From contig NZ_JBIJDC010000047.1 in assembly GCF_044344315.1 (NCBI RefSeq), positions 1-29,800 of the forward strand: DNA of 29,800 nt, in the 5' to 3' direction. The first letter of the stretch is position 1. Each line of letters opens with the position of its first letter. The notes under the pieces are model-generated. The model was not told the origin of the DNA. It saw nothing but the letters and a program-made list of their open reading frames with translations, and did no database searches. This DNA is from Zoogloea sp044344315. GTDB lineage: Bacteria; Pseudomonadota; Gammaproteobacteria; Burkholderiales; Rhodocyclaceae. Shown in pieces: positions 13,536 to 22,369 of the stretch. A program made the position numbers and the translations under genes.

Positions 13536-14909
13536 ATGAGCGACCAGATCAAGTATCTGCTCGACGAATCCCGCATGCCCAAGGCCTGGTACAACATCGC
13601 CGCCGACCTGCCGGTGCCCCTGCCGCCGCCGCTGCATCCGGGCACCCTGCAGCCTCTTGGCCCGTCCGACCTGGCGCCGATCTTCCCGAACGCGATCATC
13701 GCCCAGGAGATGTCCACCGAGCGCTGGATTGATATCCCCGAGCCGGTTCGTGATGTGCTGACCCAGTGGCGCCCCAGCCCCCTGTTCCGTGCCCGCCGGC
13801 TGGAGAAGCTTCTCGGCACGCCGGCCAAGATCTACTACAAGTACGAGGGCGTCTCCCCCGCCGGCAGCCACAAGCCCAACTCCGCCGTGCCCCAGGCCTG
13901 GTACAACGCCCAGGAAGGCGTCAAGCGCCTGTCCACCGAAACCGGTGCCGGCCAGTGGGGTTCGTCCCTGGCTTACGCGGGTGGGCTCTTCGGGCTGGAT
14001 GTGACGGTGTTCCAGGTGCGTGTTTCCTACGACCAGAAACCTTACCGGCGTGCGCTGATGGAAACCTGGGGGGCGCGCTGCATTGCCTCCCCATCGGCGG
14101 AAACCGAGTACGGCCGTGCCGTGATGGCCCAGTACCCGGACCACATCGGCTCCCTCGGCATCGCCATCTCCGAGGCGGTGGAGGTGGCGGCCAGGAACGA
14201 CGACACCAAGTACGCCCTGGGCTCGGTGCTCAACCACGTGCTGCTGCACCAGACTATCGTGGGTGAAGAGGCCATTCTGCAGATGGAGATGGCTGGTGAC
14301 GATCCGGATGTGGTGGTGGGTTGCGTGGGCGGCGGTTCCAACTTCGCCGGTATTGCCTTCCCCTTCATCGGCCTGCAACTGCGCGGCGGCCCCAACGCCA
14401 AGAAGCGCCGCATCGTGGCCGTGGAGCCGTCGGCCTGTCCGTCCCTCAGCCGTGGCAAGTACGCCTACGACTTTGGCGACACAGCCCACCTGACCCCGCT
14501 GGTCAAGATGCACACCCTGGGCAGCGACTTCACGCCCCCCGGCCTGCACGCCGGCGGCCTGCGCTACCACGGCATGGCACCGCTGGTCAGCCATGTGAAG
14601 GAGCTGGGCCTGATCGAGGCCAAGGGCGTTCACCAGACCGCCTGTTTCGAGGCTGGCGTGATGTTCGCGCGCAGCGAGGGTATCGTTCCGGCGCCCGAAT
14701 CCACCCACGCCATCCGCGGCGCCATCGACGAGGCTCTGCGCTGCAAGGCGGAAGGCAAGAGCGAGACCATCCTGTTCTGCCTGTCGGGCCATGGCCATTT
14801 CGACATGACCTCGTACACCAACTACCTGTCGGGCAATCTCACCGACCAGCCCTACGACGAGCAGGCCCTGGCCATTGCGCTGGCTGGCCTGCCGAAGGTC
14901 GAAGCCTGA
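13536..14909 (+). CDS. TrpB2-type tryptophan synthase beta-like PLP enzyme
   Basis: A 457-residue fold-type II PLP enzyme, longer than TrpB1 (about 400) as is usual for TrpB2. PLP-binding Lys113 lies in GSHKPNSA, the catalytic Glu135 in ETGAGQWG, and the phosphate-binding GGGSN at 265-269. TrpB condenses indole with L-serine to tryptophan. TrpB2 proteins often stand alone and may salvage free indole or serve as serine deaminases. There is no trpA or other trp gene nearby, which supports the stand-alone form. The N-terminal region before residue 80 (LPVPLPPPLHPGTLQPL) is typical of TrpB2. The gene has its own strong ribosome site. Confidence 0.88.
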   Translation: MSDQIKYLLDESRMPKAWYNIAADLPVPLPPPLHPGTLQPLGPSDLAPIFPNAIIAQEMSTERWIDIPEPVRDVLTQWRPSPLFRARRLEKLLGTPAKIYYKYEGVSPAGSHKPNSAVPQAWYNAQEGVKRLSTETGAGQWGSSLAYAGGLFGLDVTVFQVRVSYDQKPYRRALMETWGARCIASPSAETEYGRAVMAQYPDHIGSLGIAISEAVEVAARNDDTKYALGSVLNHVLLHQTIVGEEAILQMEMAGDDPDVVVGCVGGGSNFAGIAFPFIGLQLRGGPNAKKRRIVAVEPSACPSLSRGKYAYDFGDTAHLTPLVKMHTLGSDFTPPGLHAGGLRYHGMAPLVSHVKELGLIEAKGVHQTACFEAGVMFARSEGIVPAPESTHAIRGAIDEALRCKAEGKSETILFCLSGHGHFDMTSYTNYLSGNLTDQPYDEQALAIALAGLPKVEA

Positions 14910-14931
14910 TAAACAGGTCTTTCGGGTGAAC

Positions 14932-14961
14932 GCAGAAGGGGGCCGTGTGGCCCCCTTCTGC
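14932..14961. terminator. Stem-loop between convergent TrpB2 and chemoreceptor genes
   Basis: A perfect 13-bp stem (14932-14944 with 14949-14961) has a GTGT loop and lies between two convergent stop codons. There is no T-run on either side, but stem strength and position support transcription termination in both directions. Confidence 0.65.
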
Positions 14962-15003
14962 ATGGTGCTGTCCCGGTGCGGCGAAGAGCGCCGGGGCTTT
15001 CCT

Positions 15004-16629
15004 CTATACCCGGAAGCGTGCGATCTGGTCCTTCAGGCTGACGGCGATGCGCTCGAGGCCGATGGCCGCGTCGGCGGCGCCGCGGATGTTCTCGGAGGTG
15101 CTCTCGACCATGTTCGAGATTTCTTCGACGCGCTGGGCGATGGAGGTGCTGGCGGCGCTCTGTTCCCGGGTGGCGTCGGCGATTTCCCGCACCCGTTCCA
15201 GGGTCTGGCGGGCGCCGGTTTCGATGGCCTGCAGGGCTTCGGCGGCAGAGGCCGCCAGGGAAACCCCCAGATCCACCTCGGGCAGGGCGGCGTTCATGGC
15301 ATCGACGGCGCTGCTGGTATCGCTCTGGATGCCCGAGATCATCTGTTCGATCTCGGTGGTGGCCGACGATGTGCGTTCCGCCAGCTTGCGCACTTCGTCC
15401 GCCACGACGGCAAAGCCGCGGCCCTGCTCGCCAGCCCGGGCGGCCTCGATGGCGGCGTTGAGGGCCAGCAGGTTGGTCTGCCCGGCGATTTCCTTGATCA
15501 CGTTGGCAATAGACGACACCTGGCCGATGCGTTCCTCCAGGGCCAGGATGCGCCCGGAGGCGCTGGTCACCGTTTCCGACATCTTGCGGATCGCCGCGGA
15601 GGCCTGACCGACCCGTTCGCTGCCTTCCGCGGCAAGGCGCATGGCTTCCTGGGAGTTCTGTTCGGTCTCCAGGGCGCTGGAGGAAATATGGCTGGAGCTG
15701 ACGGTCAGCTCTTCCATCGCCGCCGCCATGGCCGCGGTGGCATCCGACTGACGCACGGCGGCGTCGGCAACCTCGGCGGAGACGCGCGTGATGTGGTCAG
15801 CGTTGCTGACCAACTGGTTGGCGCCACTGTTGATCTCGCCCATCATTGACCGCAGTGCCCCTACCATGCTGGACAGGGCTTTGAGCATGCTGCCTTCCCG
15901 GGCGTCGCCGAGGGGAGCGGTGAGGTCGCCGGCGGCGGCCTGCTGCATGACTGCCGTGGCCTGACGGGGTTCGCCGCCCAACTGGGCGGTGACGCTGGTG
16001 CTGATCCGCCACCCCACCAGGCCGAGCACAATCAGCATGACGGCTGAAATGCCGCCCAGGAGTGTGGCGATGCTGCGGAATTCGCGATCCACATCGTCGA
16101 TATAGATGCCCGTGCCGAGAATCCAGCCCCAGGGGGCAAAGGGCAGGGCGTAAGTCAGTTTGGGCTGGGGGTCGGTCTCACCGGCCTTGGGGAACCAGTA
16201 ATCCACAAATCCGCCACCGGCGTTGCCGGCCTTGACCAGTTCGACAATGATGCTTTTGCCGTTGGCGTCCTTCAGGCCGCTGGCGTCCGTGCCTTCGCGC
16301 TCGGGTTTGGGCGGCATCAGCACGTAGTGGCTGCGCTGATCCACTACGAACAGGTAGTTGCTCTTGTCGTAGCGCATGGCGCGCAGGGTTTCGGTAGCGC
16401 CCTTCTTGGCGTCGGCTTCGCTCAGCGTGCCGGCCTGGAACTGCTTGTGAAAGTGCTCAATGACACCGCTGCCGTTCTCGACGAGATGTTTCGTCTGGAG
16501 CTTGCGGTCTTCCATCATGCTGTTGTGCAGGTTAGCGAGGCTCACTGCACACAGGATACAAAGACCAACAAGGGCAAGGGCGACAAGCAGTCGCATGCGC
16601 GTGGCGACGCGCAGATTATCAAGACTCAT
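15004..16629 (-). CDS. Methyl-accepting chemotaxis protein with Cache sensor
   Basis: A 541-residue chemoreceptor. Membrane helices lie at about 11-31 and 187-210, enclosing a periplasmic single-Cache domain with the typical MRYDKSNYLFVVD, GFVDYWFPK and APWGWILGTGIYIDDVD stretches. A HAMP region follows, then the coiled-coil signalling domain with the hairpin tip EIAGQTNLLALNAAIEAARAG, which contacts CheA and CheW. No CheR-docking pentapeptide ends the protein. Cache domains of this kind often bind small organic acids, but the ligand is not known here. The start at 16629 has a good GGAGAGG site; an upstream in-frame ATG at 16680 is less likely. Confidence 0.92.
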   Translation of the reverse strand: MSLDNLRVATRMRLLVALALVGLCILCAVSLANLHNSMMEDRKLQTKHLVENGSGVIEHFHKQFQAGTLSEADAKKGATETLRAMRYDKSNYLFVVDQRSHYVLMPPKPEREGTDASGLKDANGKSIIVELVKAGNAGGGFVDYWFPKAGETDPQPKLTYALPFAPWGWILGTGIYIDDVDREFRSIATLLGGISAVMLIVLGLVGWRISTSVTAQLGGEPRQATAVMQQAAAGDLTAPLGDAREGSMLKALSSMVGALRSMMGEINSGANQLVSNADHITRVSAEVADAAVRQSDATAAMAAAMEELTVSSSHISSSALETEQNSQEAMRLAAEGSERVGQASAAIRKMSETVTSASGRILALEERIGQVSSIANVIKEIAGQTNLLALNAAIEAARAGEQGRGFAVVADEVRKLAERTSSATTEIEQMISGIQSDTSSAVDAMNAALPEVDLGVSLAASAAEALQAIETGARQTLERVREIADATREQSAASTSIAQRVEEISNMVESTSENIRGAADAAIGLERIAVSLKDQIARFRV

Positions 16630-16797
16630 GGCGGATCCTCTCCTCAGTTCCGGTTGTCTTCCGGGTGACTGACCGGTCATCGGTTGATGCCGGTGTTTAT
16701 GGTATTTCCCTTATTTACGGAGGGTTGTTCCATTTCTTGACACTGTGCGTCGTGATCGCGCAAATAGACGTGTTTGGGGAGGCTGTGCCATCAGGCG

Positions 16798-16825
16798 TTC
16801 CCTGGCCGTGGAAACCCAGTAAAAT
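16798..16825 (+). promoter_or_regulatory. Possible glyQ promoter
   Basis: TAAAAT at 16820-16825 is a good -10 candidate; TTCCCT at 16798-16803 is a weak -35 with 16-base spacing. A perfect TTGACA at 16737-16742 exists but has no good -10 at the right distance. The rest of the 240-base gap shows nothing else clear. Confidence 0.3.
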
Positions 16826-16869
16826 CCGCGTTTTGCCCAAATTCGCGCGGCCTCTGCCGCGGAGCGCCC

Positions 16870-17778
16870 ATGTCCGTCCAAAAACCGACTTTCCAGCAGA
16901 TCATCCTGCGCCTCTCGAACTTCTGGGCCGAGCACGGCTGCACCCTGCTCCAGCCTTACGACATCGAGGTCGGCGCCGGTACCTTCCATACCGCCACCTT
17001 CCTGCGCTCCATCGGGCCCGAGCACTGGAATGCCGCCTATGTGCAGCCTTCCCGCCGCCCCAAGGATGGCCGCTACGGCGAGAACCCCAATCGCCTGCAG
17101 CACTACTACCAGTACCAGGTGGTGCTCAAGCCGTCGCCGGTGAATATCCAGGAGCTGTACATCGACAGCCTGCGTGCACTGGGCATCGACCCCAACGCCC
17201 ACGACATCCGCTTTGTAGAGGACGACTGGGAATCCCCCACCCTCGGCGCCTGGGGCCTGGGCTGGGAAGTCTGGCTGGACGGCATGGAGGTGACGCAGTT
17301 CACCTACTTCCAGGAAGTGGGCTCCCTGAGCTGCAAGCCGGTACTGGGCGAGATCACCTACGGTCTTGAGCGCCTGGCCATGTACCTGCAGGGCGTGGAA
17401 AACGTCTATGACCTGGTGTGGTCCATTGGTCCCGATGGCACGCCGGTCACCTACGGCAACGTCTATCACCAGAACGAGGTGGAGCAATCCACCTACAACT
17501 TCGAACACTCCAACGTGGATTGGCTGTTCCGCCTGTTCGGCGAATATGAGGCCGAGGCCAAGCGTCTGATGGCGGTACCGTTGGTGCTGCCGGCCTTTGA
17601 GATGGTCATGAAGTGCTCCCACACCTTCAACCTGCTCGACGCCCGCGGCGCCATCTCCGTGACCGAGCGCGCTGCCTACATCGGCCGCGTGCGTGCGCTG
17701 GCCCGTGAAGTGGCTCAGGCCTATTACAACTCCCGTGAAGCCCTCGGCTTCCCGATGCTGAAGAAGGAGGCCGCGTGA
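16870..17778 (+). CDS. glyQ: Glycyl-tRNA synthetase alpha subunit
   Basis: A 302-residue protein of normal family length with the class II core. Recognisable segments are FQQIILRLSNFWAEHGCTL at the start, EVGAGTFHTATFLR, YVQPSRRPKDGRYGENPNR, and QVVLKPSP. With GlyS it forms the alpha2-beta2 enzyme that charges tRNA-Gly; the alpha subunit holds the aminoacylation site. The ATG at 16870 fits homologues; longer frames upstream are not conserved in character. The stop overlaps the glyS start (TGATG). It opens a probable operon reaching gloA. Confidence 0.97.
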   Translation: MSVQKPTFQQIILRLSNFWAEHGCTLLQPYDIEVGAGTFHTATFLRSIGPEHWNAAYVQPSRRPKDGRYGENPNRLQHYYQYQVVLKPSPVNIQELYIDSLRALGIDPNAHDIRFVEDDWESPTLGAWGLGWEVWLDGMEVTQFTYFQEVGSLSCKPVLGEITYGLERLAMYLQGVENVYDLVWSIGPDGTPVTYGNVYHQNEVEQSTYNFEHSNVDWLFRLFGEYEAEAKRLMAVPLVLPAFEMVMKCSHTFNLLDARGAISVTERAAYIGRVRALAREVAQAYYNSREALGFPMLKKEAA

Positions 17779-19862
17779 TGACCAGCGCGACCCTGCTCGT
17801 AGAACTCTTGACCGAAGAACTTCCGCCCAAGGCCCTGCCCAGGCTGGGTCAGGCCTTTTCCAATGGTATCGTGGCCGGCCTGCGCGCCCGTGGGCTGGCG
17901 ACGGCCGATGGTGCCTTCCGCTGGTTTGCCACGCCGCGCCGCCTGGCGGTGACCATCTCCAACGTGGTCTCCGAAGCGGCCGCCAAGGACGTGACCGAGA
18001 AGATCATGCCGGTGTCCGTGGCACTCACCGCCGACGGCCAGCCGACACCCGCCCTGGGCAAGAAGCTCGAGGCCAAGGGCATTCCCCTGTCTGCCGTGGC
18101 CAGCTTCGAGCGCCGCATGGACGGCAAGGCCGAAGCGCTGTTCTACACCTCCACGGTGGCGGGTGCGAAGCTCGCCGATGTGCTCGGCGGCATCGTCCAG
18201 GACGCCCTCAAGCAGCTGCCCATTCCCAAGGTGATGCGCTGGGGCGATGGTGACGCCACCTTCGTGCGCCCCGCCCACAAGCTGACCCTGCTGCACGGTG
18301 CCGACGTGGTGCCGGGTTCGGTGCTCGACATCCAGTCCGGGCGTACCACCAAGGGCCACCGCTTCATGAGCCGTGGCGAGATCGAGATCGCCACCGCCGA
18401 CGCCTACGAGCCGACTCTGCTGGCTGAAGGCAAGGTCATCCCCGACTTTGCCGAGCGCCGGGCCAACATCGAGAAGCAACTGGTCACCGAGGCGGGCCGT
18501 CAGGGTGCCACCCTGGGTGAATACGCCGATCTGCTCGACGAAGTGACTGCCCTGGTCGAGCACCCGACGGTCTATGTCGGCGAGTTCGAGGCCGAGTTCC
18601 TGACCGTGCCCCAGGAATGCCTGATCCTCACCATGCGGGCCAACCAGAAGTACTTCCCCCTGTTCGATGCCGACGGCAAGCTGCTCAACCGCTTCCTGAT
18701 CGTCTCCAACATGGAGCTGGCCGATCCGTCGAACATCATCACCGGCAACCAGCGTGTGGTGCGCCCGCGCCTGTCCGATGCCCGCTTCTTCTTCGAGCAG
18801 GACATCAAGGCGGGCCTCACCTCCCGCGTGGTCAAGCTGGATGCTGTGGTCTATCACAACAAGCTTGGCTCCCTGGGCGACCGCGTCCAGCGCGTGTCCA
18901 TCGTGGCCCGCAAGGTGGCTGGCCTGCTTGGGGCCGACGAGAACCTGGCCAACCGCGCTGCGTTGCTGTCCAAGGCCGATCTGCTGACCGACATGGTCGG
19001 CGAGTTTCCGGAGCTGCAAGGCACCATGGGCCGCTACTACGCCCTCGCCGAAGGGGCTGCCCCGGTGGTCGCCGAGGCCATCGAGCAGCACTATCGCCCG
19101 CGCTTTGCCGGCGACGCCCTGCCCGACAGCAATATCGGCCGTGCCCTGGCCCTGGCCGACAAGCTCGATTCCCTGAGCGGCTTTTTCGGCATCGGCCAGA
19201 TCCCGACCGGTGACAAGGACCCGTTCGGTCTGCGTCGGGCGGCGCTGGGTGTGCTGCGCATCCTGATGGAGGCGCCACTGCCCCTCGATCTGGCCGAGCT
19301 GATCGAAGCTTCTGCGGCGAGCTTTCCGCCGGGCCGTCTGGGTTCCGAAGTGGCTGCGCCCCTTTACGATTTCATGCTCGAACGGCTGCGCAACACCCTG
19401 CGCGACGCTGGGCATGCCCAGGACGTGGTGGATGCCGTGCTGGCCCTCAAGCCGACCCGCATCGATCTCGTGGTACCCAAGCTCGACGCCGTGCTGGCCT
19501 TCCAGCAACTGCCGGAAGCTGCCGCTCTAGCGGCTGCCAACAAGCGCATCGTTAACATCCTCAAGAAGGCTGAGGGCGAGATCGGCGAGCCCGACGTGGC
19601 CCTGCTGGTTGAGGACGCCGAGAAGGCCCTGTTCCACGCCATCACCGATGTGGCTCCGCTGGCCCGCTCCCACTTCCAGAACGAGGCCTACACCGACGCC
19701 CTGCGCGTGCTTGCCGGCCTGCGCACCGCGGTGGACCGTTTCTTCGATGAGGTGATGGTGATGGCCGAAGAGCCGCTGATCCGTCAGAACCGCCTGGCCC
19801 TGCTGAACCAGCTGGCCGGCCTGATGAACCAGGTGGCCGATATCTCCCGTCTGTCTGCCTGA
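17778..19862 (+). CDS. glyS: Glycyl-tRNA synthetase beta subunit
   Basis: A 694-residue protein, full length for the family. It starts TSATLLVELLTEELPPKAL, the conserved N-terminus, and includes the core RANQKYFPLFDADGKLLNRFLI and the HD-like region, with DALR-type anticodon-binding helices at the C-terminus (after about 580). It binds tRNA-Gly for the GlyQ catalytic subunit. AGGAGG at 17765-17770 supports the ATG at 17778, which overlaps the glyQ stop. The next gene starts 9 bases after its stop. Confidence 0.97.
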   Translation: MTSATLLVELLTEELPPKALPRLGQAFSNGIVAGLRARGLATADGAFRWFATPRRLAVTISNVVSEAAAKDVTEKIMPVSVALTADGQPTPALGKKLEAKGIPLSAVASFERRMDGKAEALFYTSTVAGAKLADVLGGIVQDALKQLPIPKVMRWGDGDATFVRPAHKLTLLHGADVVPGSVLDIQSGRTTKGHRFMSRGEIEIATADAYEPTLLAEGKVIPDFAERRANIEKQLVTEAGRQGATLGEYADLLDEVTALVEHPTVYVGEFEAEFLTVPQECLILTMRANQKYFPLFDADGKLLNRFLIVSNMELADPSNIITGNQRVVRPRLSDARFFFEQDIKAGLTSRVVKLDAVVYHNKLGSLGDRVQRVSIVARKVAGLLGADENLANRAALLSKADLLTDMVGEFPELQGTMGRYYALAEGAAPVVAEAIEQHYRPRFAGDALPDSNIGRALALADKLDSLSGFFGIGQIPTGDKDPFGLRRAALGVLRILMEAPLPLDLAELIEASAASFPPGRLGSEVAAPLYDFMLERLRNTLRDAGHAQDVVDAVLALKPTRIDLVVPKLDAVLAFQQLPEAAALAAANKRIVNILKKAEGEIGEPDVALLVEDAEKALFHAITDVAPLARSHFQNEAYTDALRVLAGLRTAVDRFFDEVMVMAEEPLIRQNRLALLNQLAGLMNQVADISRLSA

Positions 19863-19871
19863 GGGCAAACC

Positions 19872-20405
19872 ATGAAGATCATCGTGCTTGACCGGGACGG
19901 CGTCATCAATTTCGACTCCGACCAGTTCATCAAGTCGCCGGAAGAGTGGAAGCCGATTCCCGGCTCCCTCGAAGCCATTGCCCGCCTCAACGAGGCGGGC
20001 TGGCGGGTGGTGGTGGCTTCCAACCAGTCCGGTGTCGGGCGCGGTCTCTTCGACATGGACACCCTCAATGCCATCAATGAGAAGATGACCAAGGCCCTCG
20101 GTCAGGTGAGTGGGCGGCTGGACGCCATCTTCTTCTGCCCCCACGCAGCTGATTCGCCTTGCTCGTGCCGCAAGCCCAAGCCGGGGATGTTCGTGGAGAT
20201 CGCCGCTCGTTTCAACGTCGATCTCAAGGGCATGCCCGTGGTTGGCGACAGCCTGCGCGACCTGCAGGCAGGCGTTGCCGTGGGCTGCCGGCCCTATCTG
20301 GTGAAAACCGGCAAGGGCAGCAAAACCGTGCTTGACCCGGCCCTGCCTGAAGGCACCGAGATCTTCCCCGACCTGGCGGCCGTGGTCGCGCACCTAACCG
20401 CCTGA
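19872..20405 (+). CDS. gmhB: D-glycero-beta-D-manno-heptose-1,7-bisphosphate 7-phosphatase
   Basis: A 177-residue HAD phosphatase. The nucleophile and acid are Asp7 and Asp9 in LDRDGVIN; motif II is SNQSG (50-54) and motif IV GDSLRDL. A zinc site is formed by Cys89, His91, Cys97 and Cys99 (CPHAADSPCSC). The loop between the two ligand pairs is shorter than in E. coli GmhB. The enzyme removes the 7-phosphate in the ADP-heptose pathway for lipopolysaccharide core. The gene sits 9 bases after glyS and 9 before plsC, so it is probably co-transcribed; both neighbours' envelope roles fit. Confidence 0.93.
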   Translation: MKIIVLDRDGVINFDSDQFIKSPEEWKPIPGSLEAIARLNEAGWRVVVASNQSGVGRGLFDMDTLNAINEKMTKALGQVSGRLDAIFFCPHAADSPCSCRKPKPGMFVEIAARFNVDLKGMPVVGDSLRDLQAGVAVGCRPYLVKTGKGSKTVLDPALPEGTEIFPDLAAVVAHLTA

Positions 20406-20414
20406 GAGAGCCCC

Positions 20415-21164
20415 GTGGTCCTGATCCGCAACATCCTGTTCATGTTGGCCCTTGCCGTATTCACGCCCTTATATGCGCTGATTGGCATGGCCAGCTTTCC
20501 GTTTGGTCCCAAGACCCGTCACAAACTGATCCGCGGCTGGCCGCGCATCATGGCTTGGGTCATCAAACATGTGTTGGGCATTCCGTATCGGCTGATCGGC
20601 AGCGAGAACATCCCGGCGGGCCCGGCCATCGTCGTGTCGAAGCACATGTCAGCATGGGAAACCATCATGCTGCAGGACATCTTTCCGCCCATGGTCTTTG
20701 TCATGAAGAGGGAGATCCACAAGGTGCCCTTCTTTGGTTGGGGGATTTCCCAGATGCCGATGATTGCCATCGACCGTGCTGCCGGCAAGGACGCCCTGAC
20801 CCAGGTGGAAGCCCAGGGGCGTGATCGCCTGGCCCATGGTTTCTGGGTGACGATCTTTCCCGAAGGCACGCGCGTGGCCCCGGGGAGCAAGAAGCGCTAC
20901 AAGGCCGGTGCCTCCTGGCTGGCCTCCCAGACGGGTACCCCGGTGGTGCCGGTGGCCCATAACGCCGGCGAGTACTGGCCGCGCAACGCCTTTTTCAAGC
21001 GCCCCGGTGAAGTGGTGGTGAGTATCGGCCCGGTGATCGACACTACCGGCCTGTCTGCCGAGGAGATCAACGCCCGCGCCGAGGCGTGGATCGAAGGCGA
21101 AATGCGCCGCCTCTTTCCCCATCACTACCGTGACCTGCGCAGCAAGGAGACCGCCGCGGCGTGA
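20415..21164 (+). CDS. plsC: 1-acyl-sn-glycerol-3-phosphate acyltransferase (PlsC)
   Basis: A 249-residue membrane-associated acyltransferase. An N-terminal hydrophobic helix (5-28) is followed by the acyltransferase motifs: block I as KHMSAWE (His77 and Glu82, an HX4E form of HX4D) and block III as FPEGTR (148-153). It acylates lysophosphatidic acid to phosphatidic acid. The start is GTG at 20415 (VLIRNILFMLALAV), 9 bases after gmhB. Its stop overlaps the next gene (GTGA). HX4E instead of HX4D is seen in related proteins, so activity is still expected. Confidence 0.9.
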   Translation: MVLIRNILFMLALAVFTPLYALIGMASFPFGPKTRHKLIRGWPRIMAWVIKHVLGIPYRLIGSENIPAGPAIVVSKHMSAWETIMLQDIFPPMVFVMKREIHKVPFFGWGISQMPMIAIDRAAGKDALTQVEAQGRDRLAHGFWVTIFPEGTRVAPGSKKRYKAGASWLASQTGTPVVPVAHNAGEYWPRNAFFKRPGEVVVSIGPVIDTTGLSAEEINARAEAWIEGEMRRLFPHHYRDLRSKETAAA

Positions 21165-21886
21165 CTGCGACGGCCGTCGAGACCCGTGAGATCGTCCTGG
21201 AAGGGCGGCGGGTTGCTTACATCCTGCGTCGGAGCGTCCGCAAGACCCTCGGGCTACGCATCGACCACCGGGGGCTGATTGTTGGTGTGCCCTTGCGTGT
21301 GGGCCTGCGTGATGCGGAGTCCTTCATCCGCAGCCACGGGCCGTGGATTGTCGAAAAGCTCGCGGCGCGCGCTGCTGCTCCTGCTGCCGCGCCGGCCTTT
21401 GCGCCGCAGGAGGGGGCGGAGCTGCCGGTTCTGGGTGACGTCTGGCGCTTGCGCCTCGGTCGGGGCAACAACCGGGTGGTATGGCATGAAAGCGGTGCCC
21501 AACCCGTTCTTGAGCTGGCCCTGAGGGCCGGTGGTGACGCCCGTCAGGTGCTGCTGCGCGGCTTGCAGCAGCGTGCCCTGGGCCTGTTCTGCCATCGGGT
21601 CGAGGAGTTCTGCCTGCGTCTCGGACATCCGGTGCCGGCGGTCGGGCTGTCCAACGCCCGCACCCGCTGGGGGAGTTGCAGCAGCCGCAGCGGCATCCGC
21701 CTGCACTGGCGCCTGGTTCATCTGCCCCTGGCGCTGATCGACTACGTGGTGGCCCACGAAGTGGCCCATCTGGTCGAGATGAACCACTCGCCGCGTTTCT
21801 GGTCTGTGGTGGCATCCCTGTATCCCGATCATGTTGCTGCCCGCCGGGCGCTCAGGCAGGCAGCGGCGGGTCTTCCCTCCCTCTGA
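21161..21886 (+). CDS. YgjP-like zinc metallopeptidase (DUF45/M48 type)
   Basis: A 241-residue protein with the zinc motif HEVAH (His199, Glu200 and His203) and a likely third ligand His209 in EMNHSPRFW. The motif TRWGSCSS at 168-175 is a family hallmark. The N-terminal half is a beta-rich YgjP/SprT-like region; an alanine/proline-rich linker sits at 69-82. The biological substrate is unknown. The start is GTG at 21161, overlapping the plsC stop. It is a usual neighbour of plsC and gloA in betaproteobacteria, as recalled, so it belongs to the operon. Confidence 0.85.
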   Translation: MTATAVETREIVLEGRRVAYILRRSVRKTLGLRIDHRGLIVGVPLRVGLRDAESFIRSHGPWIVEKLAARAAAPAAAPAFAPQEGAELPVLGDVWRLRLGRGNNRVVWHESGAQPVLELALRAGGDARQVLLRGLQQRALGLFCHRVEEFCLRLGHPVPAVGLSNARTRWGSCSSRSGIRLHWRLVHLPLALIDYVVAHEVAHLVEMNHSPRFWSVVASLYPDHVAARRALRQAAAGLPSL

Positions 21887-21902
21887 AACAAGGAAGTTCT
21901 CC

Positions 21903-22301
21903 ATGCGCCTGCTTCACACCATGCTCCGCGTCGTCGATCTCGACCGCTCCATCGCTTTTTACACCGAAGTCCTCGGGATGCGCCTGTTGCGTCGTAATGA
22001 CTACCCGGAAGGCAAGTTCACGCTGGCCTTCGTCGGCTATCAGGAAGAGTCCGCCGGTGCCGTGCTTGAACTGACCCACAACTGGGGTGTGGAGGCCTAT
22101 GAGCTGGGGACGGCCTACGGCCACATCGCCCTGGAGGTGCCCGATGCCTATGCCGCCTGTGAGGCCATCAAGGCCCGTGGTGGCAAGGTGGTGCGGGAAG
22201 CCGGGCCCATGAAGCACGGCAGCACGGTGATCGCCTTCGTTGAAGACCCGGATGGATACAAGGTGGAGCTGATCCAGGCCAAGGGGGCCGGTACCCACTA
22301 G
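21903..22301 (+). CDS. gloA: Lactoylglutathione lyase (glyoxalase I)
   Basis: A 132-residue glyoxalase I. The four metal ligands fall at His5, Glu56, His74 and Glu122, the same numbering as in the E. coli enzyme, which prefers nickel. It converts the methylglyoxal-glutathione hemithioacetal to S-lactoylglutathione in the cytoplasm. The start MRLLHTMLRVVDLD is preceded by AAGGAAG. It ends the glyQ operon and converges with the hybrid kinase; the 68-base gap between them holds no clear terminator. Confidence 0.95.
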   Translation: MRLLHTMLRVVDLDRSIAFYTEVLGMRLLRRNDYPEGKFTLAFVGYQEESAGAVLELTHNWGVEAYELGTAYGHIALEVPDAYAACEAIKARGGKVVREAGPMKHGSTVIAFVEDPDGYKVELIQAKGAGTH

Positions 22302-22369
22302 GCCACTAGGCCATCACGCGACTGCGTGCTCGGCAGCCGGGGCGCTTCCGGCGGCCGAACCGGGGCAAC

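Noticed and set aside
13428..14963. A 511-codon minus-strand open frame opposite the TrpB2 gene
   Set aside because: It has no domain signature and low-complexity composition, and the plus-strand TrpB2 has a strong ribosome site and catalytic motifs.
16673..16699. Possible sigma-28 (flagellar) promoter for the chemoreceptor gene
   Set aside because: A minus-strand TAAA is present, but the GCCGATAA-like part occurs only as ACCGATGA with 11-base spacing, not the usual 15, so the match fails.
16737..16766. Perfect TTGACA upstream of glyQ as a promoter
   Set aside because: At 16-18 bases downstream there is no acceptable -10 box, so it was not called on its own.
17724..19508. A 594-codon minus-strand open frame opposite glyS
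   Set aside because: Its composition is a mirror of glyS codons and it has no recognisable motif; glyS is certain.
22302..22369. Gap between convergent gloA and hybrid kinase genes, searched for a terminator
   Set aside because: Only short GC-rich complementary stretches and a small repeat of CTAGGCCA are present; nothing convincing.
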